Shown in pieces: positions 36,201-45,904 of a DNA stretch of 61,920 bases. The notes beneath the pieces are model-generated. The model was given only the letters and a program-made list of their open reading frames with translations. It ran no database searches and had not been told where the DNA came from. Location: contig BJOX01000209.1 of the NCBI GenBank assembly GCA_009731375.1, forward strand, positions 209,048 through 270,967, written 5' to 3'. Origin of the DNA: Paulinella micropora. Lineage: Eukaryota; Cercozoa; Imbricatea; Euglyphida. Position 1 is the stretch's first letter. Every line of letters starts with the position of its first letter. The translations under genes were made by a program, and so were the position numbers.

Positions 36201-38780
36201 GTCGGGGACGACCCATGGCCGGAGGAAGTCACGAGAGTGATAGCGGAGCTCAAGGATGAGATCGCTAAAGACCCAAGGCAGGGAGGTCGAGTTCTTATGT
36301 TACCTGACTGGAAGGAACAGTTCGTGCTCGACACTGACGCGTCTTCGTACGCGGTAGGAGCGGTGCTTCAACAGATGGACAAGTCCATTGGGCAGTTGCG
36401 GCCCGTTATGTTCATCAGCCGGCAGCTGATACCGGCGGAAAAGGAATACTGCACAAGGCAGCGGGAAGCACTCGCTATAGTGTGGGCTTTCCAGAGGTTG
36501 CGGGAATACCTGTGGGGTACTCCTAACATTTTGGTTAGAACGGACCATCATAACCTGCTATGGCTCATGTCTGGAGATCATACAGGTAGGTTGGCCAGGT
36601 GGCAGTTGGAATTGGCGGAGTATGACTTCACCATTCATTACATCAAGGGCAAAAGGAATGTTGTCCCTGATTTTTGTTCTCGGTATGAGGACAAGAGTGG
36701 ACAGAAGGATAAGACCGTTGATGATTTACAGCGACGTAATACGGTCAAGGAGGTGCGAATGGCACAGTTTGAATTTCGAACGCCGGGGGCGGTGTTCGCA
36801 ATCATGGGTCATGATGTGGATCTACATGATTGGGAGGAACAGGGAGCGGAAGACACCAAGTTGCCATCGGGGCTTTGGTATCATCCGTTCACGCATAATA
36901 ACAATCAACGTGACACGCGCAGCGAGGAAGTGTCTGCGTTGGAAGCAGTCGAGGTAGCGGCACGAGACAAATGTGCATGCTGTTACTCGCCGATCGCGAG
37001 AGAGGCGTGTGAGGATATCCTATGGGCGGAAGCAAGGACCGCGGATAGGAAAGAGGGGGAGGATGTTATGGAAGGAAGGCAGGGTGCCTTTAACGCGGTC
37101 TTGTTACCGAAGGGCCCGATGTGCCTTAACTTGGAGGATGAAGAAAAAGTTAAGGAGGAACATCTTTTTCAGTTACCGGAGGCACATCCGGAAAAGGTTC
37201 GATTCCAGTTGGAAACTGACACGGCAGTCAGACTGGCGTCGGTGGAAACTTTTCGGACTTTCACAAAGGAAAGTACGGAGTATAAGGAGTTGAGAGAACA
37301 TCTGCTCAATCCACAGGCAAGGCCCGAGGACATTGACATAAGGAAACTCAAGCGGTGCTTGGTACTAAAGGATGGACTCCTTTGGTATATGGGAAAAGAT
37401 GGCGTATATACCAATGAGGAGGATCGATGGTTGTTATGGGTTCCGCAGGAACTCAGAACGTCTTTGTTAATTGCGGCGCATCATTGTCCTATGCAGAGCC
37501 ACCCGGGGGTGGAAAGGATGACGTGGTCGTTAAGGAGACGTTTTTGGTGGAATAACCTGGGAGAACGGGTTAAGGAGTTTGTGAAGGGTTGTCCTCATTG
37601 TCAGATGGCCAAGTTGCCATATAGGCCGAAGATGGGGCTTAAGGGTGAATATGATATCACTCTGGATATTTTCGATACCTTGCATATCGATCATGTGGGT
37701 CCTTTTCCAGAGGCGGGAACGGAAAAATTCAAATATCTCTTAACGGTTATTGATCGAACTTCCAATTATGTCATTACTGTCCCTGTTACGGATGTGACAG
37801 CGGAAGTGACAGCGGCGGCGCTGATTGATCAGGTATTCGGCCGTATTGGGATACCGAGAAGGATTATTTCGGATAGAGGAACGAGTTTCGCGAATGAGGT
37901 TTCGCAAAGGATTGCCAAGTTCTTTGGGTTCGATTGGCAGTATGTGACTGCTTTTAACCCAATGGCGAATGGTAAGATTGAACGCGTTCACAGGACGTTG
38001 AAGGCAGCGTTGAAGACTTATTGTAAGAACAGCCAGCTTAACTGGGTATATGTGGTACCTATGTTCACGTTTGCTGTCAACAATTTAGCTTCGGCGTCGT
38101 TAGGCGGACACGCGCGGGGTGTCAGTCCGCATCAGGTGGTCTATGGACGGGCGTTAAACACGCCGACGGAACTGTTGTTTCCGCCTGATAAGTGGGAACC
38201 GTGTGAACTGTTAGGAGTTCGCTTACGAGCGATCGCGGAAGCACGGAGTGCGATTGAGAAGTGTCGGGAGACGCTGAGAGAGGTTCAGCGGGAACAGGAA
38301 ATGGGCAAGTACTCTCATGTGGAGTACAAGGAAGGTGATACAGTGTTGCTGTATGTACCGACGGTACCGAAAGGGGTATCGATTAAGTTTTACAATAAGT
38401 GGCATGGGCCATTTAAGATAGTACGTCAGACGGGTGCGTACAATTACAAGATTGCACCTACGGGGGCACGTGGAAGGGAACAGATTGTTCATGTTCGTCG
38501 GTTGGCGAAGTTCAGTCCTTATTTGCTGGAGGACGAGAATGAGGAACAAGCGCTGAGGCGTATTGCACCAGCGTTTAGACAGCCGCCAGCATTGCTTACG
38601 CGCAAGGAGCGTGAGGAGGCGTTGCGAAAGCAACAGAAGGAAGAAAAGGCTGAGGCCAGGAATGCTGGACAACAGGATCGTTCGGCTTCGGACGTCAAGG
38701 TAGACGTCAAAGATGGGAGGGAAATTCCGAAGTCATCGGAAATGTCGGATCGGAAAGGCACTGTATGGAAGAAACCGTGA
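30291..38780 (+). CDS. Gag-Pol polyprotein, Ty3/gypsy type
   Basis: About 2829 residues from the ATG at 30291; the frame is open further upstream, from 30213, without an ATG. Order: helical Gag; a C-x14-C-x3-C-x3-H finger at about 654-677; an Arg/Ser-rich tract (about 787-907); a Q/G/P-rich stretch; a retropepsin-like region with D-T-M at 1180 (D-T-G or D-S-G expected) and a later LLGLRNL strand; reverse transcriptase with TLDLKSGFWQIP, MGLKCSPGLFQ and YIDD at 1861-1864; RNase H with DTDAS (2014-2018) and RTDHHNLLWL; integrase with H-H-C-C finger (from about 2397), D2467, D2528 and E2564, that is DD35E; and a GPF module near 2704. Gag and Pol are fused without a frameshift. The product should copy the RNA in particles and integrate the cDNA. 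No chromodomain is seen. Confidence 0.93.
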   Translation: MLPRENRRRMLTASSPYSTPAYTRGGGSLVPSSLGTRFMGAGALTASSSSTTGGTPPSLHFISARLEDDLKTMWQFRLTGDSWADQLPSTKALQTVRQCINAISPGSTRNVWDTLVIGRTTVANVMVAAEMVVQIAEAVGMGTHYWTPERLDASRLMASTEGMVDLNIARLGQVQAEAWGTTAMAGDLSRDFVKRHGQPVYDLVGCWPSWDVLDQGHPRWTEVQKFAQFHSQVWARVSPTVHAMGNFIFRPKSGVGAKVLSIDDVFTPIFDAMDGFWDKAVSGTKPTWATAGSSENLVTLERLLVVDAIVYMAKAFYHFAVAWDGQAERRKLAVSSWNRKMEKNDEERRRTIERHQKDVDRLLGDQKAFALDNQKVAIPRHISELRMWLTEVRRVCRSANIYTPEDVAIVADRFFRCQSSVDNEWLMQSEVWAAFWGKLQSTRFDAMCVDSIGLMLAEKMGYHVFASKSQEVSQLQAEVKWMVNKKPVLHYMFQRIMDMVIMLTPAEAFKLTAVALFDLNNQVFIKMAKEIQTDTEVWEYLLKGTGQSTPEASPEIWNVDEDVLGKVMRRVQKTIIDEWKWSGPRSGTPTQGNQNQGGGDGAGPFEPGDEVYWGQGYSRRGPQFYGQRPQGGPGQGRQRFQRSYYNPRVHRPLCMKKAGALWLKSGAMCKSNCQNFHPEGWDDSVQKEVLRKVRYDYPVGPFHGLLNTNKYSQELKNLQDRDRKAYDQKGWTDPGEAPYLKGEWEKFRVWNPLTSDGGDAPASMGRDIPGRHGNESVDPSWNLRGSSDASSARSAASSSSSSSSSSSDRSDRGHLDNRRSRSRSRDRRSDREVTHVSGGRHYDERDEARDRRGYDRGGHVRGGYDRGRRDSRNRDRSPERSRDRSPPRRRGGRSDSRERPNSNRSPQWGGNQGSSLFPNANVYGGGAGTFPSSHMQQAGAGAYYAGPAPGQQLPVGYGQPMQQQFYQGQPQQQVVAYGGQSYIPPAPILPAPGMPMGGGQGTVGGQMPPQQQVQGMAFGITLVDMLVNVQGKALMQVRGQGSQEAIPAPDSEVGRENKSGELPVGHGGDMVTHDLRFDDRTRVVTRGVQEATDAVALEGQDGQNEQVEDLDSHRDTLCPVMNKGTDLNVELASEALDSKYFGGYEALSADGCGPGKAELPLLFTKIFIEDVQQECIVGNDTMASLNVLGKEFIELWSREPWFRHGFRPCRLRIKGVGGMTGVSGSVMLTFLLKDGKSFSHRFWVVPAFAGGLLLGLRNLRRMHARIYTDLNVVQYGGSEVAPRYEVVPYEPLRREGQCAVAHDLDVSVSPVMRADWGWTKVVSEGTEPSVTPHIQEPVTASFFHVCTVESGDSGEASVVADNSDDKIQETEYVMTTTFGWAYRDPRDVRVVNVDCRDSAKDEAVVAAIDARLEHLYAAKAELLRGTIAGMEDAGDQHVYIDVHSTTTSHVVWNVTQHKLPVKQPKPIVEAFLKSHWDDNLFFPKGVKAIKEVLKNRLSVDDFTIVIPVGTRTEMWWQDIEDHLIDDPVPIPHRGHKLVLALRLGTKEKALAYGAKLMQREMADVRKQAFSWISGIYHRTHAMQYAIIIDHVAQLAQWRGKEETRYHGTMVREDERPIPMEDVAQLSRKASHKEIEEARIAAEKAIAEKYSTWEGTMKERDALKGILENNMEVFGPLEAGSVRGYEANFGRKLGEDVVGHRRPSRMSYHEDRMAREITQELLEKDIIEARLSEVSSPVRMAPKPDGSLRMCINYYRINKILKQIETPVPDLRKGINRLKHAKVYTTLDLKSGFWQIPLNESCRYLTAFMVGMTTYVWKVLPMGLKCSPGLFQHAMTKMLGKEYDDEATVVRLGSTEDYAFCYIDDIIIYSESMEKHVEHVQDVLRRISAFGLRLNAQKCDFAQRKIQYLGYEISEGRCAIAYEKRNYVASMPMPKTRTDLHSFISLAQYYGEFIPGFAERVAVVRKFLKQGVGDDPWPEEVTRVIAELKDEIAKDPRQGGRVLMLPDWKEQFVLDTDASSYAVGAVLQQMDKSIGQLRPVMFISRQLIPAEKEYCTRQREALAIVWAFQRLREYLWGTPNILVRTDHHNLLWLMSGDHTGRLARWQLELAEYDFTIHYIKGKRNVVPDFCSRYEDKSGQKDKTVDDLQRRNTVKEVRMAQFEFRTPGAVFAIMGHDVDLHDWEEQGAEDTKLPSGLWYHPFTHNNNQRDTRSEEVSALEAVEVAARDKCACCYSPIAREACEDILWAEARTADRKEGEDVMEGRQGAFNAVLLPKGPMCLNLEDEEKVKEEHLFQLPEAHPEKVRFQLETDTAVRLASVETFRTFTKESTEYKELREHLLNPQARPEDIDIRKLKRCLVLKDGLLWYMGKDGVYTNEEDRWLLWVPQELRTSLLIAAHHCPMQSHPGVERMTWSLRRRFWWNNLGERVKEFVKGCPHCQMAKLPYRPKMGLKGEYDITLDIFDTLHIDHVGPFPEAGTEKFKYLLTVIDRTSNYVITVPVTDVTAEVTAAALIDQVFGRIGIPRRIISDRGTSFANEVSQRIAKFFGFDWQYVTAFNPMANGKIERVHRTLKAALKTYCKNSQLNWVYVVPMFTFAVNNLASASLGGHARGVSPHQVVYGRALNTPTELLFPPDKWEPCELLGVRLRAIAEARSAIEKCRETLREVQREQEMGKYSHVEYKEGDTVLLYVPTVPKGVSIKFYNKWHGPFKIVRQTGAYNYKIAPTGARGREQIVHVRRLAKFSPYLLEDENEEQALRRIAPAFRQPPALLTRKEREEALRKQQKEEKAEARNAGQQDRSASDVKVDVKDGREIPKSSEMSDRKGTVWKKP

Positions 38781-39323
38781 ATAGCAGGTAAGGAAGTGGC
38801 TAAGATCGACTGGCAGGTTGATAAGTTCTATCTATGTCGACCGCACAAGGATACGGTCATGGATAAGGACTTTGATTATTTCTTTTTAATGCAGGTTACG
38901 TATGTACAGCCTAGAACGCGGGTACGGGCTGCGTTGGGACTTGCTCCGACAATGCACTTTTGGAGGAGCAAGAGTGTTATTGATATGACGCGGGAAAGAA
39001 TCTTTGCGCCAGTATTTCGAGACGGCAAAGATTTGGAGCAGTGGGATGCGTCCATCGAGAAGGACGATGAGGATTTTACACCATGGACGGTGCAAATGAT
39101 GCCAAGGGTGGTGTTGGATATGCCGTTCGAGTTAACAGAGGAAAGGAGGATTCCGCTTCGTATTTGGGACGAAGTCCAAAGTGCGGGCATATCATTTTTG
39201 TTGATAGGTGCACCAAGATGTGAGAAAGAAGTGGCGGCGAAGAAGAGAAGGGCTAAAGAGACGCAGTCGGAAGCAGTAGAGCACAGGGGTCGAGGACGAC
39301 CTCGGAAACAAGTCAAAACGTGA
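38781..39323 (+). CDS. In-frame extension after the Pol stop, with C-terminal AT-hook
   Basis: This open frame of 180 codons continues the Pol frame directly after the TGA at 38778-38780. Internal ATG codons occur, for example at 38860 (MDKDFDYFF). The product is mixed acidic/hydrophobic and ends in a basic tail with RGRGRPRKQ, an AT-hook (G-R-P core) that binds AT-rich minor grooves. It may be made by stop readthrough, by reinitiation, or from a spliced RNA; GCAG|GTAAG at 38785 resembles a donor. It has no recognised homologue. The alternative is that TGA is a recent mutation that cut the tail off Pol. Confidence 0.6.
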   Translation: MAGKEVAKIDWQVDKFYLCRPHKDTVMDKDFDYFFLMQVTYVQPRTRVRAALGLAPTMHFWRSKSVIDMTRERIFAPVFRDGKDLEQWDASIEKDDEDFTPWTVQMMPRVVLDMPFELTEERRIPLRIWDEVQSAGISFLLIGAPRCEKEVAAKKRRAKETQSEAVEHRGRGRPRKQVKT

Positions 39324-39601
39324 AGCTACGAAGTCTGATGTCGCTTACGGATCATTGGCTACTTTGATTTTTCTACGGGAAAGGGGAGATCAAGACGGGG
39401 CATTTCTTTTAATGCCTGAGGTGAAAGAGCTAGGCTCGGGGGCACGAGTTCTCATGGGAGACTCGCACTGGACGTGGACCAATTATTTTTACTTATTCGA
39501 CAGCCGGGATGCTTCATGTCATGTATCGGTCGGTCGAGGGCGCCTTCGAATGAGGAGTCAGTCTTTGGCGTGGGGGTCGACCGCTTACATCGGCTTCCCC
39601 C

Positions 39602-39617
39602 AAGGGGGCAAAGGGAT
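39602..39617 (+). other. Polypurine tract
   Basis: AAGGGGGCAAAGGGAT lies immediately before the 3' LTR, where plus-strand priming occurs in LTR elements. Confidence 0.75.
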
Positions 39618-39747
39618 TGTCGGCCGGCCCGTACATTACATAGTGGCATCAAGTGTTGTCCGGCTTGTCGTTACTTGACTCTTATGCTTGGTCTGCCCCT
39701 CTACAGTTGAGGTACGACTAAGTGTCAGAGTAGCTGTTCCGGTTACA
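39618..39747 (+). repeat. 3' LTR of the Ty3/gypsy element
   Basis: 130 bp, by eye identical to 29794-29923, and followed by the AAGT target duplication. Confidence 0.92.
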
Positions 39748-39751
39748 AAGT

Positions 39752-40491
39752 GCTCAATCTGATACCGAAATGTTTAATAATAATATATAACTTCATAACT
39801 ATACTCGAACCATAAGGTGACGTGGGGCCGAAGCACAGCACGGTGGCAGCCACCGATCAGCCTACCATTGGTCGCGGCCTGTTTCTCTCAGAAGTCAATA
39901 CAACTGCTGTAAATAATAATATCAAACCTATGTGATAAATACTATGAGGGCCTCATGGTTGAAGCTTATCGCTGCTAAGGCTAGAGAAAAAAAAAAAAAA
40001 ATCTGTGCGGAAGGTTTCTGGACATTGCGAGAAACTAATTTGAAACAATTATTACTATTAGCAACAAAGAAATCGGACGTAAGCAACGGAAGTATTTCAC
40101 GTTGCAAAAGCACAGATATGAGTCATACTACAAAGTGTTTACACCGCTCTTTTGTGGTAAAAAATTGGAACTTCGAACTCATTTTGTTCAACCAAGATTT
40201 TAGGTGTGAACAATAAAAATTCTGAGGCCGTTGGAAAGTTTCCCAAGCTCTCAAAACCACGACGTCAGCATTCTCATAGCCAACGATCGACTGAGAACGA
40301 GATTTTAAAATTATGATCCCTCAAATGTTCTCAGTCATATGAGCGATAAAAAGGCCCAAATACGTCTATTGTAATAAGCATTATATATATAATATATATA
40401 GAGAGAAATGAAATCTAAAATTTTCTGGATAAAACTGCGGGGATAATGTAAAAGATAAACAAAACGACTTTACAAGGTTCCAACATAAGTT

Positions 40492-40572
<81 letters not shown>

Positions 40573-40955
40573 NNNNNNNNNNTCAAGCACCGCGTTCTCA
40601 TAAGTTCAAAAAAAAAAAAAAAAAAAAAAAAGGATAACGACTTACTCAGCCCTCATGCCGGAAATAAAATGAGATAAGAGAATTACACATCCTGGACAGG
40701 CAGTCAATTCAAGCACCGCGTTCTCATTCAATATCTGCTTGTTGTCGGTGCAGTGGCTTGTGTGAAAAAGCTCCCAGCAAGAGCTATCTAACCAGCTACG
40801 ACACAGTGAACACACAAAACCTGGCCTGAGGACCTTGTTCCTTGTACTTGAAAACTACTAGACACTGCCGATCCGATTAGAGATGGGTTTCACGACCCTT
40901 GGAACGCCGCCACCAAAGGGTTGGAGCCTTGTACTTGCGTGCTTTAGATGGCAGC
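39752..40955. other. Intergenic region with long A runs
   Basis: Lies between the LTR element and the 3' end of the ankyrin-JmjC gene. A-homopolymers at 40494-40572 (then a gap) and 40600-40631 are flanked by a duplicated TCAAGCACCGCGTTCTCAT (40583, 40712). No poly(A) signal for either neighbour was identified with confidence. Confidence 0.5.
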
Positions 40956-41168
40956 TCAGGCAGTTTGCTTTTGCTTGAGTTTGTCACCTGCAGCGTTGAG
41001 GTTGGAAGCACGTGCAGCGTTGACAAGCTCGGACGCACGCTCGCGTAGCCAGGTGCGACGGTCCATACCCAAGGCATGAGGCATCACGTGGCGCGTGAAC
41101 CTGTGAATACATGTAACATACACGTATGGGACCAGGCATGCGGTAGGACGTGGCGTGTGAACATGAAC

Positions 41169-41229
<61 letters not shown>

Positions 41230-42980
41230 TAGATAGATAGACACACACACAGACCAGTCATCCCATTCAATCTCGCAGGCATAGCCAAACGAGTCAGCTT
41301 CATTCACCAGGCCATGACCTACAAAGAACAAAGAATATATATATATTTTTATAATACCAATGTATGTACATATTTTACATACAAAAATCATACCCCAGTG
41401 GGTAGGGACGAAGAAGAAATCTCCCGGGTATTGCGTGCAGGTCAACAAACCGCCCTGCTGCTTAGCCAACTCATCCTACATACATACATAAATAAAATCA
41501 TACATGCATAAAGTCACGAAATATTAAAGGTAGGCCGACCTGCCACTGTATGACATATGTTGCTAATAAATAATAATAACAATAAAAATAAACGACCTGC
41601 CATTCTATGGCGTGGATGTTGCTAGTGAATGACATCAGCGGCGCCAGAAACCACCAAAACTTCTGACCCTGACACACGTGCACATATATGTACACACGCT
41701 GAAATAACGCCCCCCCCCCCCCCCCCCCCCAANNNNNNNNNNAAACCCCCCCCAAAAAACAACAAAAGCACACACACACACACTCACACGCATGGTGATC
41801 AATCTCTTGTCCTGCAGTTCATTATTACTCTCCATGTAAATTGGGGATATAACAGAATCAAAGTGTGTGTGTGAGTGAGTGCGGACCTCGTAGAGCATGT
41901 TGTGTGCCATGACGTGTGTGTGCATTTGCGCACCAGACCGGTCAGGCCCGGCGTAAAACTGCGGGCAGCCCTAACGAAATAAGAATAAGAATAATAGTAA
42001 AGCTGCGGGCAGCCCTAACAAAATTCAACTAACTAGAGAAATGCTTCATTCGTTGTTAGCGTTGCTACTGCTGTTGTTTCTTGTCTGCGAACTTCCGAGA
42101 GTTGTGAAGTACAATAAACCTTGCTACTGCTGTTGTTTCTTGTCTGCGAACTTCCGAGAGTTGTGAAGTACAATAAACCATAACCTTAAAAATAAAATAA
42201 ATGAATTTCAGCCAATTATGGGTTGGATAGATGGATAACCGAAGTAGGTAAGCGGGTAGCTAGATGGATCAGGTAGGTAGGTGGATAGATGGATAAAAGT
42301 AGGTAGGTTAGTGGACAAAATAGGTAGATGGATAGATCGTACCAGTTCTGAGCCCTTGCCTTTGGCGTCGTAAGAGAAGTCGATGAAATCCGGCAGATTC
42401 TTGACGAAGATATCATAGATGGCCTATTTATGTATGTAATTTATGTATATACTTTCGCAAGTAAATTACTCTATACAGTAGCTGCCTTCGCTGCTCTATC
42501 TATCGATCAATCTATTGCTTATCTTCATACATGTCAACCCGATGGATGGCGTAATAAGTGAAATCAATGAAACTGGGTAGATTCTTGGATGAATATATCA
42601 TAGATAGGCGATGGATATCATATCATACAGTTAACTCTGGCCAAAGGCCCCATGCGTGTGTGGTGATGGTGGGGGGGACGTTTGGCTAGAGTCAACTGTA
42701 TCATATCATATACCATATCACATCACAAAGAAGTCCATGGATTCGGGGAAGATTCTTGACGAACAGATCATAGATAGCCTAACAAATTGGTTTACATGTA
42801 TCAAGAAAGTAGGTGATGGATGGATTGAGAGATAGAAAAGCGAAGGCAGCTACTGTTATGTGATTTCCATGCGACGGTACACACACACACACACACATAT
42901 ATATATATGTGTGTGTGTGCAAGACACAAAGGTAAAATCTTAACAACAACACACACACACAAACGCAAATATGCGCCAAA

Positions 42981-43021
<41 letters not shown>

Positions 43022-44225
43022 GATGTATAGATATGTATGGGCCATCACCTTGTTGTCTTTGGGTTGCCAGTCCGGGACTTCAAAGATATAATCCTGGTAG
43101 TAGCCTATGAATAAATAACGACAATAATAATAACCATGATATAATCCTGAAAGTAGCAAATAACAACAGCAGCAAACAATAATAATAATAATAAATAATA
43201 ACGATAAAATCCTGAAAGTAGCATACAAATAACAACAGCAAACAAATAATAACAATAATAATAATAACCATGATATAATCCTGAAAGTAGCATACAAATA
43301 ATAACAACAGCAAACAATAATAATAATAATAATGATAAATAACAAAAATGATATAATCCTGAAAGTAGCATACAAATTAATAACAACAGCAAACAACAAC
43401 AACAATAATAATAATAATAATAATAAATTAATAAATAAATAACAATAATGACAATAACGATCATAACAGCAACAATCTAGCCACTTTCAACAAGCACACA
43501 CAACCTTTCCCATCTAGCGAACAACAACAACAATAATAACCTTTCCCGTCTAGCGAGCAGCTTGCGTTCTGCCGCTTCTCCATCTCCGGGTTCATGCACT
43601 ACATACATATACACAGACAAGATATACTTACATAAGTACATACGTGAGTACAAACATACGTACAGACATACACACCGTGTCCAGAAATTTGCCGATGGTG
43701 GTGGGGCGCCGGGTTTTGCGACCAAACTTGTTGGAGTACGGCACCGACACCTATGGTAGTAAATTAGTAATAATAATGATAATAATAGTAATTTTAACAA
43801 TACTACTAATAATAATAATGATAAATAATACTAATAATATGAGAATGATGATAACAATATCGATGACAAACAATGACTATCTTTGGTACCAATATACATG
43901 GACAGAGAGATAGAGTCAGTGTAATATATAGCCGTGACGCATGCACGTGCGCCCCGTGTGTGTAGTCGTTTTTTTTTTTTTTTTTTTTTTTTTCTTTTNN
44001 NNNNNNNNCCCCCCCCCCCCCCCCCGGGTGTGTGTGTGTGTGTGCATTACAAAAGACCTGGGTAAACTTGGCATTGGGAAGGTTTTTACGGATCGAGGCT
44101 AAGTTCGAACCTTGACACATTCATTACATACATATATAGAATATGCATACATACATACATGTATACCTTTGCGCGGCTTGAAGGCGTTGCGAACTACCTG
44201 TTAGATAGGAGATGAAGATAGAGTA

Positions 44226-44265
<40 letters not shown>

Positions 44266-44443
44266 CACCGTGCGCTGGGTGTCACGTAGTGTTTGAGAAA
44301 GTACAAGTACAAGATAGAGATAAGATAGAGAGAGATAAGGTAAGCATGACCACAGGGCGTTGCAGGGTCATATAGTGTGCTAAAAAGTACTTCATGTCGA
44401 AGTCTTCGGCTGCAGCGTCAACAACCTCCAACTCACACTGTGC
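40956..44443 (-). other. JmjC/cupin-8 oxygenase-like domain of the ankyrin-JmjC gene
   Basis: Twelve exons splice to a JmjC-type domain. In order: the entry motif [49 protein letters not shown], the first metal-site region [17 protein letters not shown], the K-x-W-x-L-x-P strand [10 protein letters not shown], then [20 protein letters not shown] with the distal histidine, and a C-terminal helix ending KQKQTA. The K of GQKFWW is the expected 2-oxoglutarate-binding position. The usual H-x-D/E metal pair reads H-T-H here (41970-41887 exon), with M where FHGD-type members have D, so activity is doubtful. Spacing from the first H to GQK fits the JMJD8-like/cupin-8 branch better than JMJD6; this is from memory of the family and needs an alignment. 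Confidence 0.75.
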
Positions 44444-45057
44444 CTAAATAGATAGATAGATATAATTGATCTAGGAGCATTGCATATCTTAAAAAGCCAT
44501 TAAGCGTCCTTTACTACATAGTACATAGATAGATAGATCGCGAGGTAGCCAACTGGCATGTGGCGCAGTTTGCTCTAGGAGGGTTGCATATCTTAAAAAG
44601 CCATTAAGCGTCCTTTACTACATAGTACATAGATAGATAGATCGCGAGGTAGCCAACTGGCATGTGGCGCAGTTTGCTCTAGGAGGGTTGGTCTTCATCG
44701 CCAGTGTCCCACCCCCTCGACCAATTTTCTTACATCGAGGGCAGGGACGCCCTCCGGGATAAATAGATAGATACCGGGATAGATCGATAGATAGAGTCAG
44801 TGTAATATATAGCCGTGACGCATGCACGTGCACCCCGTGTGTGTATGTGTATGTATTTGATCATCCGCACCCGCCAACTCTATAGCCCCCCCCCCCCCCC
44901 CCCCCCCCCCCCNNNNNNNNNNCTCACATTCCGCCTATCGTGCGCATATATAAAATATAATATAAAATAATATAATATAATATGTGCGTGTGTATCGTTG
45001 ACAAGCAGATGAGATAGATAGATAGATAGAAGGTAGTTAGGTAGACATATAGAGAAT

Positions 45058-45101
<44 letters not shown>

Positions 45102-45442
45102 GGAGGCTCACGTGCACTTCCTCGCTCTTCCCGTTCTTCTGCACCTCCGTCTTGCTGTTGGGGTCGCACACCGAGGCGTCCATGCCGCGCTCCTAGCAAA
45201 ACAGCCAGCCACCAACCACACCCCACACGAATCAGCAAAACAGAGAGCGACCAACCACGCCCACGCGAAATCAGCGTGGCACTCATACATACATAGATTG
45301 CGAAGGTCAGCCCCCCCCCCCCCCCCCCCCCCCCCCCCCNNNNNNNNNNATGATTATAATAATATAGATTCCCAGGAGGCGGGGACGAGGATGGTGTGTG
45401 TGTTGGAGGAGGGGCGGGGGTTACGCTATATATATATATATA

Positions 45443-45474
<32 letters not shown>

Positions 45475-45768
45475 CGATGCAAACGCTACCTTTTCGTTGC
45501 CCAGGCAAATGTGTTCAGGTGTGGCCGGGTGCAATACCGATCCGGCCGGACAAGGCCCTAACGCAAATATTATATGTTCACTTAGGTAGGTAGGTAGATA
45601 GATAGATATGCGGACGTCCTGGCAGGTTCATCGATGTCTCTTCGAGTCCGTTTTCCACGCACTTCGCCTATCTATCTATCTATCTCTAGACCTCCAAGCA
45701 GCGTCATCAATGTCTCCCCGAGTCCGTTTTCCACCCACTTGGCCTCACACACCAAATCCCTAGCGTAG

Positions 45769-45820
<52 letters not shown>

Positions 45821-45849
45821 TTGGCCTCACGCCAGATCCCTAGCGTAGC

Positions 45850-45904
<55 letters not shown>

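Larger units (their letters stand above)
29794..39747 (+). mobile_element. Complete Ty3/gypsy-type LTR retrotransposon
   Basis: Two 130-bp direct repeats that read as identical (29794-29923 and 39618-39747) begin TGTCGG and end GTTACA. They flank a gag-pol reading frame. The 4 bp AAGT lies immediately outside both ends (29790-29793 and 39748-39751), a target-site duplication. A TGG-starting primer-binding site follows the 5' LTR and a purine tract precedes the 3' LTR. Domain order protease, reverse transcriptase, RNase H, integrase with GPF module places it in Ty3/gypsy (Metaviridae). Identical LTRs and an open frame point to a recent insertion. LTRs this short are unusual for an autonomous element of almost 10 kb. 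Confidence 0.93.

Noticed and set aside
30338-38761. Antisense frames inside the Ty3/gypsy element
   Set aside because: Shadows of the gag-pol frame, with no recognisable motifs.
44700-44770. 18-bp microexon (GVPALD) with a GTAAG donor in the ankyrin-JmjC gene
   Set aside because: Flanking exons 45112 and 44443 join in phase without it; the acceptor is weak.
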